Part shown: in pieces, positions 13,636 to 24,855 of the stretch
Position numbering within the stretch: the first letter of the stretch is position 1
How the letters are laid out: each line of letters starts with the position of its first letter
Notes under the pieces: model-generated
Databases searched by the model: none
The model's input: only the letters and a program-made list of their open reading frames with translations
Told to the model about the DNA's origin: nothing
Position numbers and translations under genes: made by a program
Assembly (NCBI GenBank): GCA_039566865.1
Contig: CM076948.1
Coordinates: 18,363,001 to 18,427,000 of the forward strand
DNA from: Aurelia coerulea
Lineage: Eukaryota > Cnidaria > Scyphozoa > Semaeostomeae > Ulmaridae
DNA: 64,000 nucleotides
Reading direction: 5' to 3'

Positions 13636-15692
13636 TTCCAAGAATGGTTGCTGCAGCACTGATATAATGCTATAAAAGAAGTTACTTGCAAAACTAAAGT
13701 TTTAAAGAACGATGAGTTCAATTCTCTTTATAATATAAATTGTAGCTACTAAAGTACGTCAATCCACAGTTTTTGTTTTGAAATTTTGTTTTCTTTGAGA
13801 GAAAAATTATTTAATTGATCTATGTTCGTTGATGCAGTAAAGCTAAAATGAGACTAAAGAAAAAGCTAATGTCTATAGTAATGTTTCCAAGAAGGGTTGC
13901 TGCAGCACTTTTATAGTGCTATAAAAAATATTACTGGTAGAACTAAAGTATTAAAGAACGATGAGTGCAATTCTCTTTATAATATACATTGTAGCCACTA
14001 AAGTACGTTATCCCACACTTTTTGTTTTTATACTTTGTTTTCTTTAAGATAATAAACATTTTATTAATCGATCTTTGTTTATGCAGTAAAGCTAAAATGA
14101 GACCGAAGAAAAAACTAATGTCTATAGTAATGTTTCCAAGAATGGTTGCTGCAGCACAAATCTAGTGCTATAAAAGAAGTTACTGGCAGAACTAAAGTTT
14201 TAAAGAACGATGAGTGCAATTCTCTTTATAATGTAAATTGTAGCTACCAAAGTGCGTCAATCCACAGTTTTTGTTTTTAAACTTTGTTTTCATTGAGAGA
14301 AAAATTATTTAATTGATCGATGTTCGTTGATGCAGTAAAGCTAAAATAAGACTAAAGAAAAAGCTAATGTCTATAGTAATGTTTCCAAGAAGGGTTGCTG
14401 CAGCACTTATATAGTGCTATAAAAGAAATTACTGGCAGAACTAAAGTTTTAAAGAACGATGAATGCAATCATCTTTATAATATAAATTATAGCTACCAAA
14501 AGTGCGTCAATCCACAGTTTTTTTTTTAAATTTTGTTTTCTTTGAGAAAATAAACATTTAATTAATCGATGTTCGTTGATGCAGTAAAGCTAAAATAAGA
14601 CTAAAGAAAAAGCTAATGTCTATAGTAATGTTTTTTTTTAAGAATGGTTGCTGAAGCACTTATAAAGTTCTATAAAAGAAGTTACTCGCAGAACTAAAGT
14701 TTTAAAGGAAGATGAGTGCAATCCTCTTTATAATATAAATTGTAGCTACCAAAGTGCGTCAATCCACACTTTTTGTTTTTATATTTTGTTTTCTTTGAGA
14801 GAAAAATTATTTAATTGATCGATGATCGTTGATGCAGTAAAGCTAAAATGGCTATAGCAATGTTTCCAAGAATGGTTGCTGCAGCACTGATATAATGCTA
14901 TAAAAGAAGTTACTTGCAGAACTAAAGTTTTAAAGAACGATGAGTTCAATTCTCTTTATAATATAAATTGTAGCTACTAAAGTACGTTAATCCACAGTTT
15001 TTGTTTTGAAATTTTGTTTTTTTTGAGAGAAAAATTATTTAATTGATCTATGTTCGTTGATGCAGTAAAGCTAAAATGAGACTAAAGAAAAAGCTAATGT
15101 CTATAGTAATGTTTCCAAGAAGGGTTGCTGCAGCACTTTTATAGTGCTATAAAAGATATTACTGGTAGAACTAAAGTATTAAAGAACGATGAGTGCAATT
15201 CTCTTTATAATATACATTGTAGCCACTAAAGTACGTTATCCCACACTTTTTGTTTTTATACTTTGTTTTCTTTAAGATAATAAACATTTTATTAATCGAT
15301 CTTTGTTTATGCAGTAAAGCTAAAATGAGACCGAAGAAAAAACTAATGTCTATAGTAATGTTTCCAAGAATGGTTGCTGCAGCACAAATCTAGTGCTATA
15401 AAAGAAGTTACTGGCAGAACTAAAGTTTTAAAGAACGATGAGTGCAATTCTCTTTATAATATAAATTGTAGCTACCAAAGTGCGTCAATCCACAGTTTTT
15501 GTTTTTAAATTTTGTTTTCTTTGAGAGAAAAATTATTTAATTGATCGATGTTCGTTGATGCAGTAAAGCTAAAATGAGACTAAAGAAAAAGCTAATGTCT
15601 ATAGTAATGTTTCCAAGAAGGGTTGCTGCAGCACTTATATAGTGCTATAAAAGAAGTTACTGGCAGAACTAAAGTTTTAAAGAACGATGAAT

Positions 15693-15748
15693 GCAATCAT
15701 CTTTATAATATAAATTATTTGCAATCATCTTTATAATATAAATTATAG
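15693..15748 (+). repeat. 28-bp tandem duplication inside one satellite unit
   Basis: GCAATCATCTTTATAATATA begins at 15693 and again at 15721, 28 bp apart, and the unit then continues with AGCTACC. The duplication appears only in this unit, so it is a private recent change after the local 5-unit duplication. Confidence 0.85.
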
Positions 15749-16839
15749 CTACCAAAAGTGCGTCAATCCATAGTTTTTTTTTTAAATTTTGTTTTCTTTG
15801 AGAGAAAAATTAATTAATTATTCGATGTTCGTTGATGCAGTAAAAATAAAACGACACTAAAGAAAAAACTAATGTCTATAGTAATGTTTCCAAGAATGGT
15901 TGCTGCAGCACTAATATAGTGCTATAAAAGAAGTTACTGGCAGAACTAAAGTTTTAAAGAACGATGAGTGCAATTCTCTTTATAATATAAATTGTCGCTA
16001 CTAAAGTACGTTAACTCACACTTTTTGTGTTTATATCTTGTTTTCCTTGAGAAAATAAACATTTTATTAATAGATGTTTGTTTATGCAGTAAAGTTAAAA
16101 TGAGACTAAAGAAAAAACTAATGTCTATAGTAATGTTTTTTTTTAAGAATGGTTGCTGCAGCACTTATAAAGTTCTATAAAAGAAGTTACTCGCAGAACT
16201 AAAGTTTTAAAGGAAGATGAGCGCAATCCTCTTTATAATATAAATTGTAGCTACCAAAGTGCGTCAATCCACAATTTTTGTTTTTAAATTTTGTTTTCTT
16301 TGAGAGAAGAATTATTTAATTAATCGATGTTCGTTGATGCAGTAAAGCTAAAACGAGACTAAAGAAAAAACTAATGTCTATAGTAATGTTTCCAAGAAGG
16401 GTTGCTGCAGCACTTTTATAGTGCTATAAAAGAAATTACTGGCAGAACTAAAGTTTTAAAGAACGATGAGTGCAATTCTCTTTATAATATAAATTGTAGC
16501 TACTAAAGTACGTTAACCCACACTTTTTGTGTTTATATTTTGTTTTCTTTGAGAAAATAAACATTTTATTAATCGATTTTGTTGATGCAGTAAAGCTAAA
16601 ATGAGACGAAAGAAAAAACTAATGGCTATAGCAATGTTTCCAAGAATGGTTGCTGCAGCACTGATATAATGCTATAAAAGAAGTTACGTGCAGAACTAAA
16701 GTTTTAAAGAACGATGAGTGCAATTCTCTTTATAATATAAATTGTCGCTACTAAAGTACGTTAACTAACACTTTTTGTGTTTATATCTTGTTTTCCTTGA
16801 GAAAATAAACATTTTATTAATAGATGTTTGTTTATGCAG

Positions 16840-19800
16840 TAAAGTTAAAATGAGACTAAAGAAAAAACTAATGTCTATAGTAATGTTTTTTTTAAGAATG
16901 GTTGCTGCAGCACTTATAAAGTTCTATAAAAGAAGTTACTCGCAGAACTAAAGTGTTAAAGGAAGATGAGCGCAATCCTCTTTATAATATGAATTGTAGC
17001 TACTAAAGTACGTTAACCCACAATTTTTGTTTTGAAATTTTGTTTTCTTTGAGAGAAAAATTATTTAATTGATCGATGTTCGTTGATGCAGTAAAGCTAA
17101 AATGGCTATAGCAATGTTTCCAAGAATGGTTGCTGCAGCACTGATATAATGCTATAAAAGAAGTTACTTGCAGAACTAAAGTTTTAAAGAACGATGAGTT
17201 CAATTCTCTATATAATATAAATTGTAGCTACTAAAGTACGTCAATCCACAGTTTTTGTTTTGAAATTTTGTTTTCTTTGAGAGAAAAATTATTTAATTGA
17301 TCGATGTTCGTTGATGCAGTAAAGCTAGAATGAGACTAAAGAAAAAGCTAATGTCTATAGTAATGTTTCCAAGAAGGGTTGCTGCAGCACTAACATAGTG
17401 CTATAAAAGAAATTACTGGCAGAACTAAAGTTTTAAAGAACGATGAGTGCAATTCTCTTTATAATATAAATTGTTGCTACTAAAGTACGTTAACCCACAC
17501 TTTTTGTTTTTATATTTTGTTTTCTTTAAGATAATAAACATTTTATTAATCGATCTTTGTTTATGCAGTAAAGCTAAAATGAGACCGAAGAAAAAACTAA
17601 TGTCTATAGTAATGTTTCCAAGAATGGTTGCTGCAGCACAAATCTAGTGCTATAAAAGAAGTTACTGGCAGAACTAAAGTTTTAAAGAACGATGAATGCA
17701 ATCATCTTTATAATATAAATTATAGCTACCAAAAGTGCGTCAATCCACAGTTTCTCTTTTTAAATTTTGTTTTCTTTGAGAGAAAAATTATTTAATTATT
17801 CGATGTTCGTTGATGCAGTAAAAATAAAACGACACTAAAGAAAAAACTAATGTCTATAGTAATGTTTCCAAGAAGGGTTGCTGCAGCACTAATATAGTGC
17901 TATAAAAGAAATTACTGGCAGAACTAAAGTTTTAAAGAACGATGAGTGCAATTCTCTTTATAATATAAATTGTCGCTACTAAAGTACGTTAACTAACACT
18001 TTTTGTGTTTATATCTTGTTTTGCTTGAGAAAATAAACATTTTATTAATCGATGTTTGTTTATGCAGTATAGCTAAAATGAGACTAAAGAAAAAACTAAT
18101 GTCTATAGTAATGTTTCCAAGAATGGTTGCTGCAGCACAAATCTAGTGCTATAAAAGAAGTTACTGCCAGAACTAAAGTTTTAAAGAACGATGAATGCAA
18201 TCCTCTTTATAATATAAATTATAGCTACCAAAGTGCGTCAATCCACAGTTTCTCTTTTTAAATTTTGTTTTCTTTGAGAGAAAAATTATTTAATTATTCG
18301 ATGTTCGTTGATGCAGTAAAAATAAAACGACACTAAAGAAAAAACTAATGTCTATAGAAATGTTTCCAAGAAGGGTTGCTGCAGCACTAATATAGTGCTA
18401 TAAAAGAAATTACTGGCAGAGCTAAAGTTTTAAAGAACGATGAGTGCAACTCTCTTTATATATAAATTGTCGCTACTAAAGTACGTTAACTCACACTTTT
18501 TGTGTTTATATCTTGTTTTCCTAGAGAAAATAAACATTTTATTAATAGATGTTTGTTTATGCAGTAAAGTTAAAATGATACTAAAGAAAAAACTAATGTC
18601 TCTAGTAATGTTTTTTTTTTAAGAATGGTTGCTGCAGCACTTATAAAGTTCTATAAAAGAAAATACTGGCAGAACTAAAGTTTTAAAGAACGATGAGTGC
18701 AATTCTCTTTATAATATAAATTGTAGCTACTAAAGTACGCTAACTAACACTTTTTGTGTTTATATTTTTTTTTCTTTCAGAAAATAAACATTTAATTAAT
18801 CGATGTTTCTTTATGCAGTAAAGCTAAAATGAGACTAAAGAAAAAACTAATGTCTATAGTAATGTTTTTTTTTAAGAATGGTTGCTGCAGCACTTATAAA
18901 GTTCTATAAAAGAAGTTACTCGCAGAACTAAAGTTTTAAGGGAAGATGAGCGCAATCCTCTTTATAATATAAATTGTAGCTACCAAAGTACGTCAATCCA
19001 CAGTTTTTGTTTTGAAATTTTGTTTTCTTTGAGAGAAAAATTATTTAATTGATCGATGTTCGTTGATGCAGTAAAGCTAAAATGGCTATAGCAATGTTTC
19101 CAAGAATGGTTGCTGCAGCACTGATATAATGCTATAAAAGAAGTTACTTGCAGAACTAAAGTTTTAAAGAACGATGAGTTCAATTCTCTTTATAATATAA
19201 ATTGTAGCTACTAAAGTACGTCAATCCACAGTTTTTGTTTTGAAATTTTGTTTTCTTTGAGAGAAAAATTATTTAATTGATCGATGTTCGTTGATGCAGT
19301 AAAGCTAGAATGAGACTAAAGAAAAAGCTAATGTCTATAGTAATGTTTCCAAGAAGGGTTGCTGCAGCACTAACATAGTGCTATAAAAGAAATTACTGGC
19401 AGAACTAAAGTTTTAAAGAACGATGAGTGCAATTCTCTTTATAATATAAATTGTTGCTACTAAAGTACGTTAACCCACACTTTTTGTTTTTATACTTTGT
19501 TTTCTTTAAGATAATAAACATTTTATTAATCGATCTTTGTTTATGCAGTAAAGCTAAAATGAGACCGAAGAAAAAACTAATGTCTATAGTAATGTTTCCA
19601 AGAATGGTTGCTGCAGCACAAATCTAGTGCTATAAAAGAAGTTACTGGCAGAACTAAAGTTTTAAAGAACGATGAATGCAATCCTCTTTATAATATAAAT
19701 TATAGCTACCAAAAGTGCGTCAATCCACAGTTTCTCTTTTTAAATTTTGTTTTCTTTGAGAGAAAAATTATTTAATTATTCGATGTTCGTTGATGCAGTA

Positions 19801-20640
19801 AAAATAAAACGACACTAAAGAAAAAACTAATGTCTATAGTAATGTTTCCAAGAAGGGTTGCTGCAGCACTAATATAGTGCTATAAAAAAAATTACTGGCA
19901 GAACTAAAGTTTTAAAGAACGATGAGTGCAATTCTCTTTATAATATAAATTGTCGCTACTAAAGTACGTTAACTAACACTTTTTGTGTTTATATCTTGTT
20001 TTGCTTGAGAAAATAAACATTTTATTAATCGATGTTTTTTATGCAGTAAAGCTAAAGTGACACTAAAGAAAAAACTAATGTCTATAGTAATGTTTCCAGG
20101 AATGGTTGCTGCAGCACAAATCTAGTGCTATAAAAGAAGTTACTGGCAGAACTAAAGTTTTAAAGAACGATGAATGCAATCCTCTTTATAATATAAATTA
20201 TAGCTACCAAAAGTGCGTCAATCCACAGTTTCTCTTTTTAAATTTTGTTTTCTTTGAGAGAAAAATTATTTAATTATTCGATGTTCGTTGATGCAGTAAA
20301 AATAAAACGACACTAAAGAAAAAACTAATGTCTATAGTAATGTTTCCAAGAAGGGTTGCTGCAGCACTAATATAGTGCTATAAAAGAAATTACTGGCAGA
20401 ACTAAAGTTTTAAAGAACGATGGGTGCAACTCTCTTTATATATAAATTGTCGCTACTAAAGTACGTTAACTCACACTTTTTGTGTTTATATCTTGTTTTC
20501 CTAGAGAAAATAAACATTTTATTAATAGATGTTTGTTTATGCAGTAAAGTTAAAATGATACTAAAGAAAAAACTAATGTCTCTAGTAATGTTTTTTTTTA
20601 AGAATGGTTGCTGCAGCACTTATAAAGTTCTATAAAAGAA
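16840..20640 (+). repeat. 8-unit higher-order repeat, period 1980 bp (two copies)
   Basis: Markers repeat exactly 1980 bp apart. The 21-bp deletion junction AAAATGGCTATA is at about 17100 and 19080. AATCTAG is at 17641 and 19621, and a second one at 18139 and 20119. The copies share several further private variants, including TTTCTCTTTTTAA and TTTAATTATTCGATG. Two copies are visible, diverging at about 16840 on the left and 20640 on the right. Confidence 0.85.
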
Positions 20641-21664
20641 GTTACTCGCAGAACTAAAGTTTTAAAGGAAGATGAGCGCAATCCTCTTTATAATATAAAT
20701 TGTAGCTACCAAAGTGCGTCAATCCACAGTTTTTCTTTTTAAATTTTGTTTTCTTTGAGAGAAGAATTACTTAATTAATCGATGTTCGTTGATGCAGTAA
20801 AAAAAAATGACACTAAAGAAAAAACTAATGTCTATAGTAATGTTTCCAAGAAGGGTTGCTGCAGCACTAACATAGTGCTATAAAAGAAATTACTGGCAGA
20901 ACTAAAGTTTTAAAGAACGATGAGTGCAATTCTCTTTATAATATAAATTGTCGCTACTAAAGTACGTTAACCCACACTTTTTGTGTTTATATTTTGTGTT
21001 CTTTGAGAAAATAAACATTTAATTAATAGATTCTTGTTGATGCAGTAAAGCTAAAATGAGACGAAAGAAAAAACTAATGTCTATAGTAATGTTTCCAAGA
21101 AGGGTTGCTGCAGCACTAATATAGTGCTATAAAAGAAATTACTGGCAGAACTAAAGTTTTAAAGAACGATGAGTGCAATTCTCTTTATAATATAAATTGT
21201 CGCTACTAAAGTACGTTAACTCACACTTTTTGTGTTTCTATCTTGTTTTCCTTGAGAAAATAAACATTTTATTTATAGATGTTTGTTTATGCAGTAAAGT
21301 TAAAATGAGACTAAAGAAAAAACTAATGTCTCTAGTAATGTTTTTTTTTTAAGAATGGTTGCTGCAGCACTTATAAAGTTCTATAAAAGAAGTTACTCGC
21401 AGAACTAAAGTGTTAAAGGAAGATGAGCGCAATCCTCTTTATAATATAAATTGTAGCTACCAAAGTGCGTCAATCCACAGTTTTTCTTTTTAAATTTTGT
21501 TTTCTTTGAGAGAAGAATTATTTAATTAATCGATGTTCGTTGATGCAGTAAAAAAAACGACACTAAAGAAAAAACTAATGTCTATAGTAATGTTTCCAAG
21601 AAGGGTTGCTGCAGCACTTTTATAGTGCTATAAAAGAAATTACTGGCAGAACTAAAGTTTTAAA

Positions 21665-21913
21665 GAACGATGAGTGCAATTCTCTTTATAATATAAATTG
21701 TAGCTACTAAAGTACGTTAACCCACACTTTTTGTGTTTATATTTTGTTTTCTTTGAGAAAATAAACATTTAATTAATCGATGTTTGTTTATGCAGTAAAG
21801 CTAAAATGAGACTAAAGAAAAAACTAATGGCTATAGTAATGTTTCCAAGAATGGTTGCTGCAGCACTGATATAATGCTATAAAAGAAGTTACTGGCAGAA
21901 CTAAAGTTTTAAA
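21665..21913 (+). repeat. representative satellite unit (249 bp)
   Basis: This unit is close to the window consensus and shows the fixed landmarks. In order it holds GAACGATGAG, CTCTTTATAATATAAATTG, HpaI-type GTTAAC (21716-21721), the small inverted repeat ACAC-TTTTT-GTGT (21724-21736) and ClaI-type ATCGAT (21776-21781). It then holds TATGCAG, the ATG of a short open frame (21806-21874), PstI-type CTGCAG (21858-21863) inside the palindrome TGCTGCAGCA, the 3-prime hairpin (21862-21878), and a closing GAACTAAAG. A- and T-runs of 4-6 bases are spread along it. The choice of position 1 is arbitrary because the repeat is tandem. Confidence 0.9.
21724..21736 (+). repeat. second small inverted repeat of the satellite unit (example copy)
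   Basis: ACAC and GTGT flank TTTTT. In units reading TAACAC the stem extends to AACAC/GTGTT. A subset of units (for example 811-826) reads AACACG-TTT-CGTGTT, lengthening the stem by a G-C pair. No function is known. Confidence 0.65.
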
Positions 21914-22502
21914 GAACGATGAGTGCAATTCTCTTTATAATATAAATTGTAGCTACTAAAGTACGTTAACTAACACTTTTTGTGTTTATATCTTGTTTTG
22001 CTTGAGAAAATAAACATTTAATTAATCGATGTTTGTTTATGCAGTAAAGTTAAAATGAGACTAAAGAAAAAACTAATATCTATAGTAATGTTTTTTTTAA
22101 GAATGGTTGCTGCAGCACTTATAAAGTTCTATAAAAGAAGTTACTCGCAGAACTAAAGTTTTAAAGGAAGATGAGCGCAATCCTCTTTATAATATAAATT
22201 GTAGCTACCAAAGTGCGTCAATCCACAGTTTTTGTTTTTAAATTTTGTTTTCTTTGAGAGAAAAATTATTTAATTGATCGATGTTCGTTGATGCAGTAAA
22301 GCTAAAATGAGACTAAAGAAAAAGCTAATGTCTATAGTAATGTTTCCAAGAAGGGTTGCTGCAGCACTTTTATAGCGCTATAAAAGATATTACTGGTAGA
22401 ACTAAAGTTTTAAAGAACGATGAAGGCAATTCTCTTTATAATATACATTGTAGCCACTAAAGTACGTTATCCCACACTTTTTGTTTTTATATTTTGTTTT
22501 CT

Positions 22503-22542
22503 TTAAGATAATAAACATTTTATTAAGATAATAAACATTTTA
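22503..22542 (+). repeat. 20-bp tandem duplication inside one satellite unit
   Basis: TTAAGATAATAAACATTTTA is present twice in direct succession before the normal TTAATCGAT. Related units, for example near 13066, have a single copy. Confidence 0.85.
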
Positions 22543-23968
22543 TTAATCGATCTTTGTTTATGCAGTAAAGCTAAAATGAGACTAAAGAAAAAACTAATGG
22601 CTATAGTAATGTTTCCAAGAAGGGTTGCTGCAGCACTAATAGAGTGCTATAAAAGAAATTACTGGCAGAACTAAAGTTTTAAAGAACGATGAGTGCAATT
22701 CTCTTTATAATATAAATTGTAGCTACTAAAGTACGCTAACTAACACTTTTTGTGTTTATATTTTGTTTTCTTTGAGAAAATAAACATTTAATTAATCGAT
22801 GTTTCTTTATGCAGTAAAGCTAAAATGAGACTAAAGAAAAAACTAATGTCTATAGTAATGTTTCCAAGAAGGGTTGCTGCAGCACTTATATAGTTCTATA
22901 AAAGAAGTTACTCGCAGAATTAAAGTTTTAAAGGAAGATGAGCGCAATCCTCTTTATAATATAAATTGTAGCTACCAAAGTGCGTCAATCCACAGTTTTT
23001 CTTTTTAAATTTTGTTTTCTTTGAGAGAAGAATTATTTAATTAATCGATGTTCGTTGATGCAGTAAAAAAAAACGACACTAAAGAAAAAACTAATGTCTA
23101 TAGTAATGTTTCCAAGAAGGGTTGCTGCAGCACTAACATAGTGCTATAAAAGAAATTACTGGCAGAACTAAAGTTTTAAAGAACGATGAGTGCAATTCTC
23201 TTTATAATATAAATTGTCGCTACTAAAGTACGTTAACTAACACTTTTTGTGTTTATATTTTGTGTTCTTTGAGAAAATAAACATTTAATTAATAGATTCT
23301 TGTTGATGCAGTAAAGCTAAAATGAGACGAAAGAAAAAACTAATGTCTATAGCAATGTTTCCAAGAATGGTTGCTGCAGCACTAATATAGTGCTATAAAA
23401 GAAGATACTGGCAGAACTAAAGTTTTAAAGAACGATGAGTGCAATTCTCTTTATAATATAAATTGTCGCTACTAAAGTACGTTAACTCACACTTTTTGTG
23501 TTTATATCTTGTTTTCCTTGAGAAAATAAACATTTTATTTATAGATGTTTGTTTATGCAGTAAAGATAAATTGATACTAAAGAAAAAACTACTCTCTATA
23601 GTAATGTTTCCAAGAATGGTTGCTGCAGCACTAATAAAGTGCGATAAAAGAAGTTACTGGCAGAACTAAAGTTTTAAAGAACGATGAGTGCAATTCTCTT
23701 TATAATATAAATTGTCGCTACTAAAGTACGTTAACTCACACTTTTTATGTTTATATCTTGTTTTCCTAGAGAAAATAAACATTTTATTAATAGATGTTTG
23801 TTTATGCAGTAAAGTTAAAATGATACTAAAGAAAAAACTAATGTCTCTAGTAATGTTTTTTTTTTAAGAATGGTTGCTGCAGCACTTATAAAGTTCTATA
23901 AAAGAAGTTACTCGCAGAATTAAAGTTTTAAAGGAAGATGAGCGCAATCCTCTTTATAATATAAATTG

Positions 23969-23970
23969 TA
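23969..23970. other. target site duplication TA, left of transposon 1
   Basis: TA immediately precedes the element, and the matching TA is at 24856-24857. The uninterrupted equivalent site ATTGTAGCTACC is present in neighbouring units, for example near 22970. Confidence 0.85.
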
Positions 23971-24251
23971 CCGCGTGCACCAAAATAAACTATGCACTTT
24001 TGGCAGGCCACGATACATCGTACACAGGACCGATTTGGAAGATTTATAACTTAATCTTTAGCAGAAAGCCTGAATTAGATTCTAGGATTTTTTGAAAATT
24101 TTTCTGTTTTTAGCTTTTAGAGCTACAAGCGAGTTTCTTAAAATTTTCGTTTTCGAAAACACTGAAAACGATCAAAAAACGTAGATCAAATTTTCTAAAG
24201 AATCGACTTGAATGGACAAAGAGAAAACTTTTTCATGGTGATTTGAGATTT
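23971..24251 (+). repeat. left terminal inverted repeat of transposon 1
   Basis: It pairs with 24574-24855 in inverted orientation over nearly its full length, through the inner blocks GAATGGACAAAGAGAAAAC and GTGATTTG. Inner blocks such as GAGCTACAAGCGAGTTTC match perfectly. Similarity fades in the few bases before the core. Confidence 0.9.
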
Positions 24252-24573
24252 AGAATTCGATTAATTGTAAGCTGCTGTAAGAAAGTTCGTACTATCTTGG
24301 GAGAAATGTAATAATATTCTCAAGGATACAAAGAACTGTCTTTTCTTTTGTGATGTCATTGAATTTATGCTTTGGTGCAGGTTGTGTTCCTGTGTCAAGG
24401 GGGTTAAAAAGACAAGCGAGGAAGCGTCATGAGGCCAGCAAGCATAGAGTCTTGTTACAGTTTTTATTTTGTGACGGCTTTTGGGGCGGCACTTGATTGC
24501 AACTACTACAGAATTTCGCAACAGGCCAATCGTTGAAATAACTCTCGTGCAGAAGTTTACAACAATTAATTTT
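24252..24573. other. unique core of transposon 1, no gene recognised
   Basis: About 320 bp between the inverted repeats. The minus strand has an 86-codon open frame (24261-24521), but it begins at TTG, matches no family I recognise and shows no transposase motif. The core is less AT-rich than the satellite. It could be a remnant of the parent transposon or captured host DNA; nothing in the sequence decides this. Confidence 0.6.
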
Positions 24574-24855
24574 CAAACCCCCAAATCACGTTGAAAACGT
24601 TTTCTCTTTGTCCATTCATGTTGAGTCTTTAGAAAATTTGATCAATGTTTTTTGATCGTTTTCAGTGTTTTAGAAAACGAAAATTTTAAGAAACTCGCTT
24701 GTAGCTCTAAAAACTGAAAACGGAAAATTTGCCAGAAATCCAAGAATCTAATTCAGTCTTTCTGCTAAAGATGAAGTTATAAATCTTCAAAATCGGTCCA
24801 GTGTACGATTTATCGTGGACTGCCAAACGTGCATAGTTTATTTTGGCGCACCCGG
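24574..24855 (-). repeat. right terminal inverted repeat of transposon 1
   Basis: This is the reverse complement of the left repeat with scattered substitutions and short indels. The accumulated differences suggest the element family is not brand new, although a single source element could already have had unequal arms. Confidence 0.9.

Larger units (their letters stand above)
13400..15790 (+). repeat. 5-unit higher-order repeat, period 1228 bp
   Basis: CTGAAGC, replacing CTGCAGC, is at 13423 and 14651. GAGTTCA is at 13714 and 14942. CACAAATCTAG is at about 14157 and 15385. All are 1228 bp apart. The period is shorter than five full units because each copy includes one unit with a 21-bp deletion (near 13620 and 14849). 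Similarity fades near 15790, just after a 28-bp local duplication. Confidence 0.82.
1..23970 (+). repeat. 248-bp satellite array, segment A (about 97 units)
   Basis: This stretch is built entirely of head-to-tail copies of one AT-rich unit. The landmark GAACGATGAG recurs at about 2, 251, 498 (as GAACGTTGAG), 747 and 1003, giving spacings of 249, 247, 249 and 256. Longer spacings come from small insertions such as an extra AATATATAAT-like stretch. Every copy has the same orientation. The segment is a mosaic of subfamilies. Units with a GATGAT insertion before ATGAGAC and a TTTTTGTTGAG centre are common at 2.3-9 kb. Units with CAATCCACAG, GAGAGAAAAATTATT and GTTGATGCAG dominate 10-24 kb. No gene is visible. 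The left end is cut by the window edge and the right end is the target site of transposon 1. Confidence 0.97.
23971..24855. mobile_element. Transposon 1: non-autonomous element with long TIRs, TA target duplication
   Basis: This 885-bp insertion is unrelated to the satellite and richer in G+C. It starts CCGCGTGCACCAAAATAAAC and its other end, read inward, is CCGGGTGCGCCAAAATAAAC. The inverted repeats are about 280 bp each, with six differences in the outer 62 bp by eye. Left TIR is about 23971-24251, core about 24252-24573, right TIR about 24574-24855. The flanks read ATTG-TA and TA-GCTACC; removing the element and one TA restores the satellite sequence ATTGTAGCTACC. A TA duplication fits the Tc1/mariner (IS630) superfamily, but the long TIRs make it foldback-like. 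No transposase is encoded, so it would need help in trans. Confidence 0.9.

Noticed and set aside
21665..21913. Hammerhead ribozyme in the satellite, as found in some animal satellites
   Set aside because: I looked for the CTGATGA core followed by GAAA on both strands of the consensus unit and did not find it. GACGAAAG in some units is not accompanied by the rest of the core.
21665..21913. tRNA- or SINE-like origin of the unit
   Set aside because: No recognisable A-box or B-box (GGTTCGANTCC-like) pair, no 3-prime poly-A tail and no target duplications around units.
24261..24521. An 86-codon minus-strand frame in the core of transposon 1
   Set aside because: It has a TTG start, no known domain and no transposase motif, and its length is compatible with chance.
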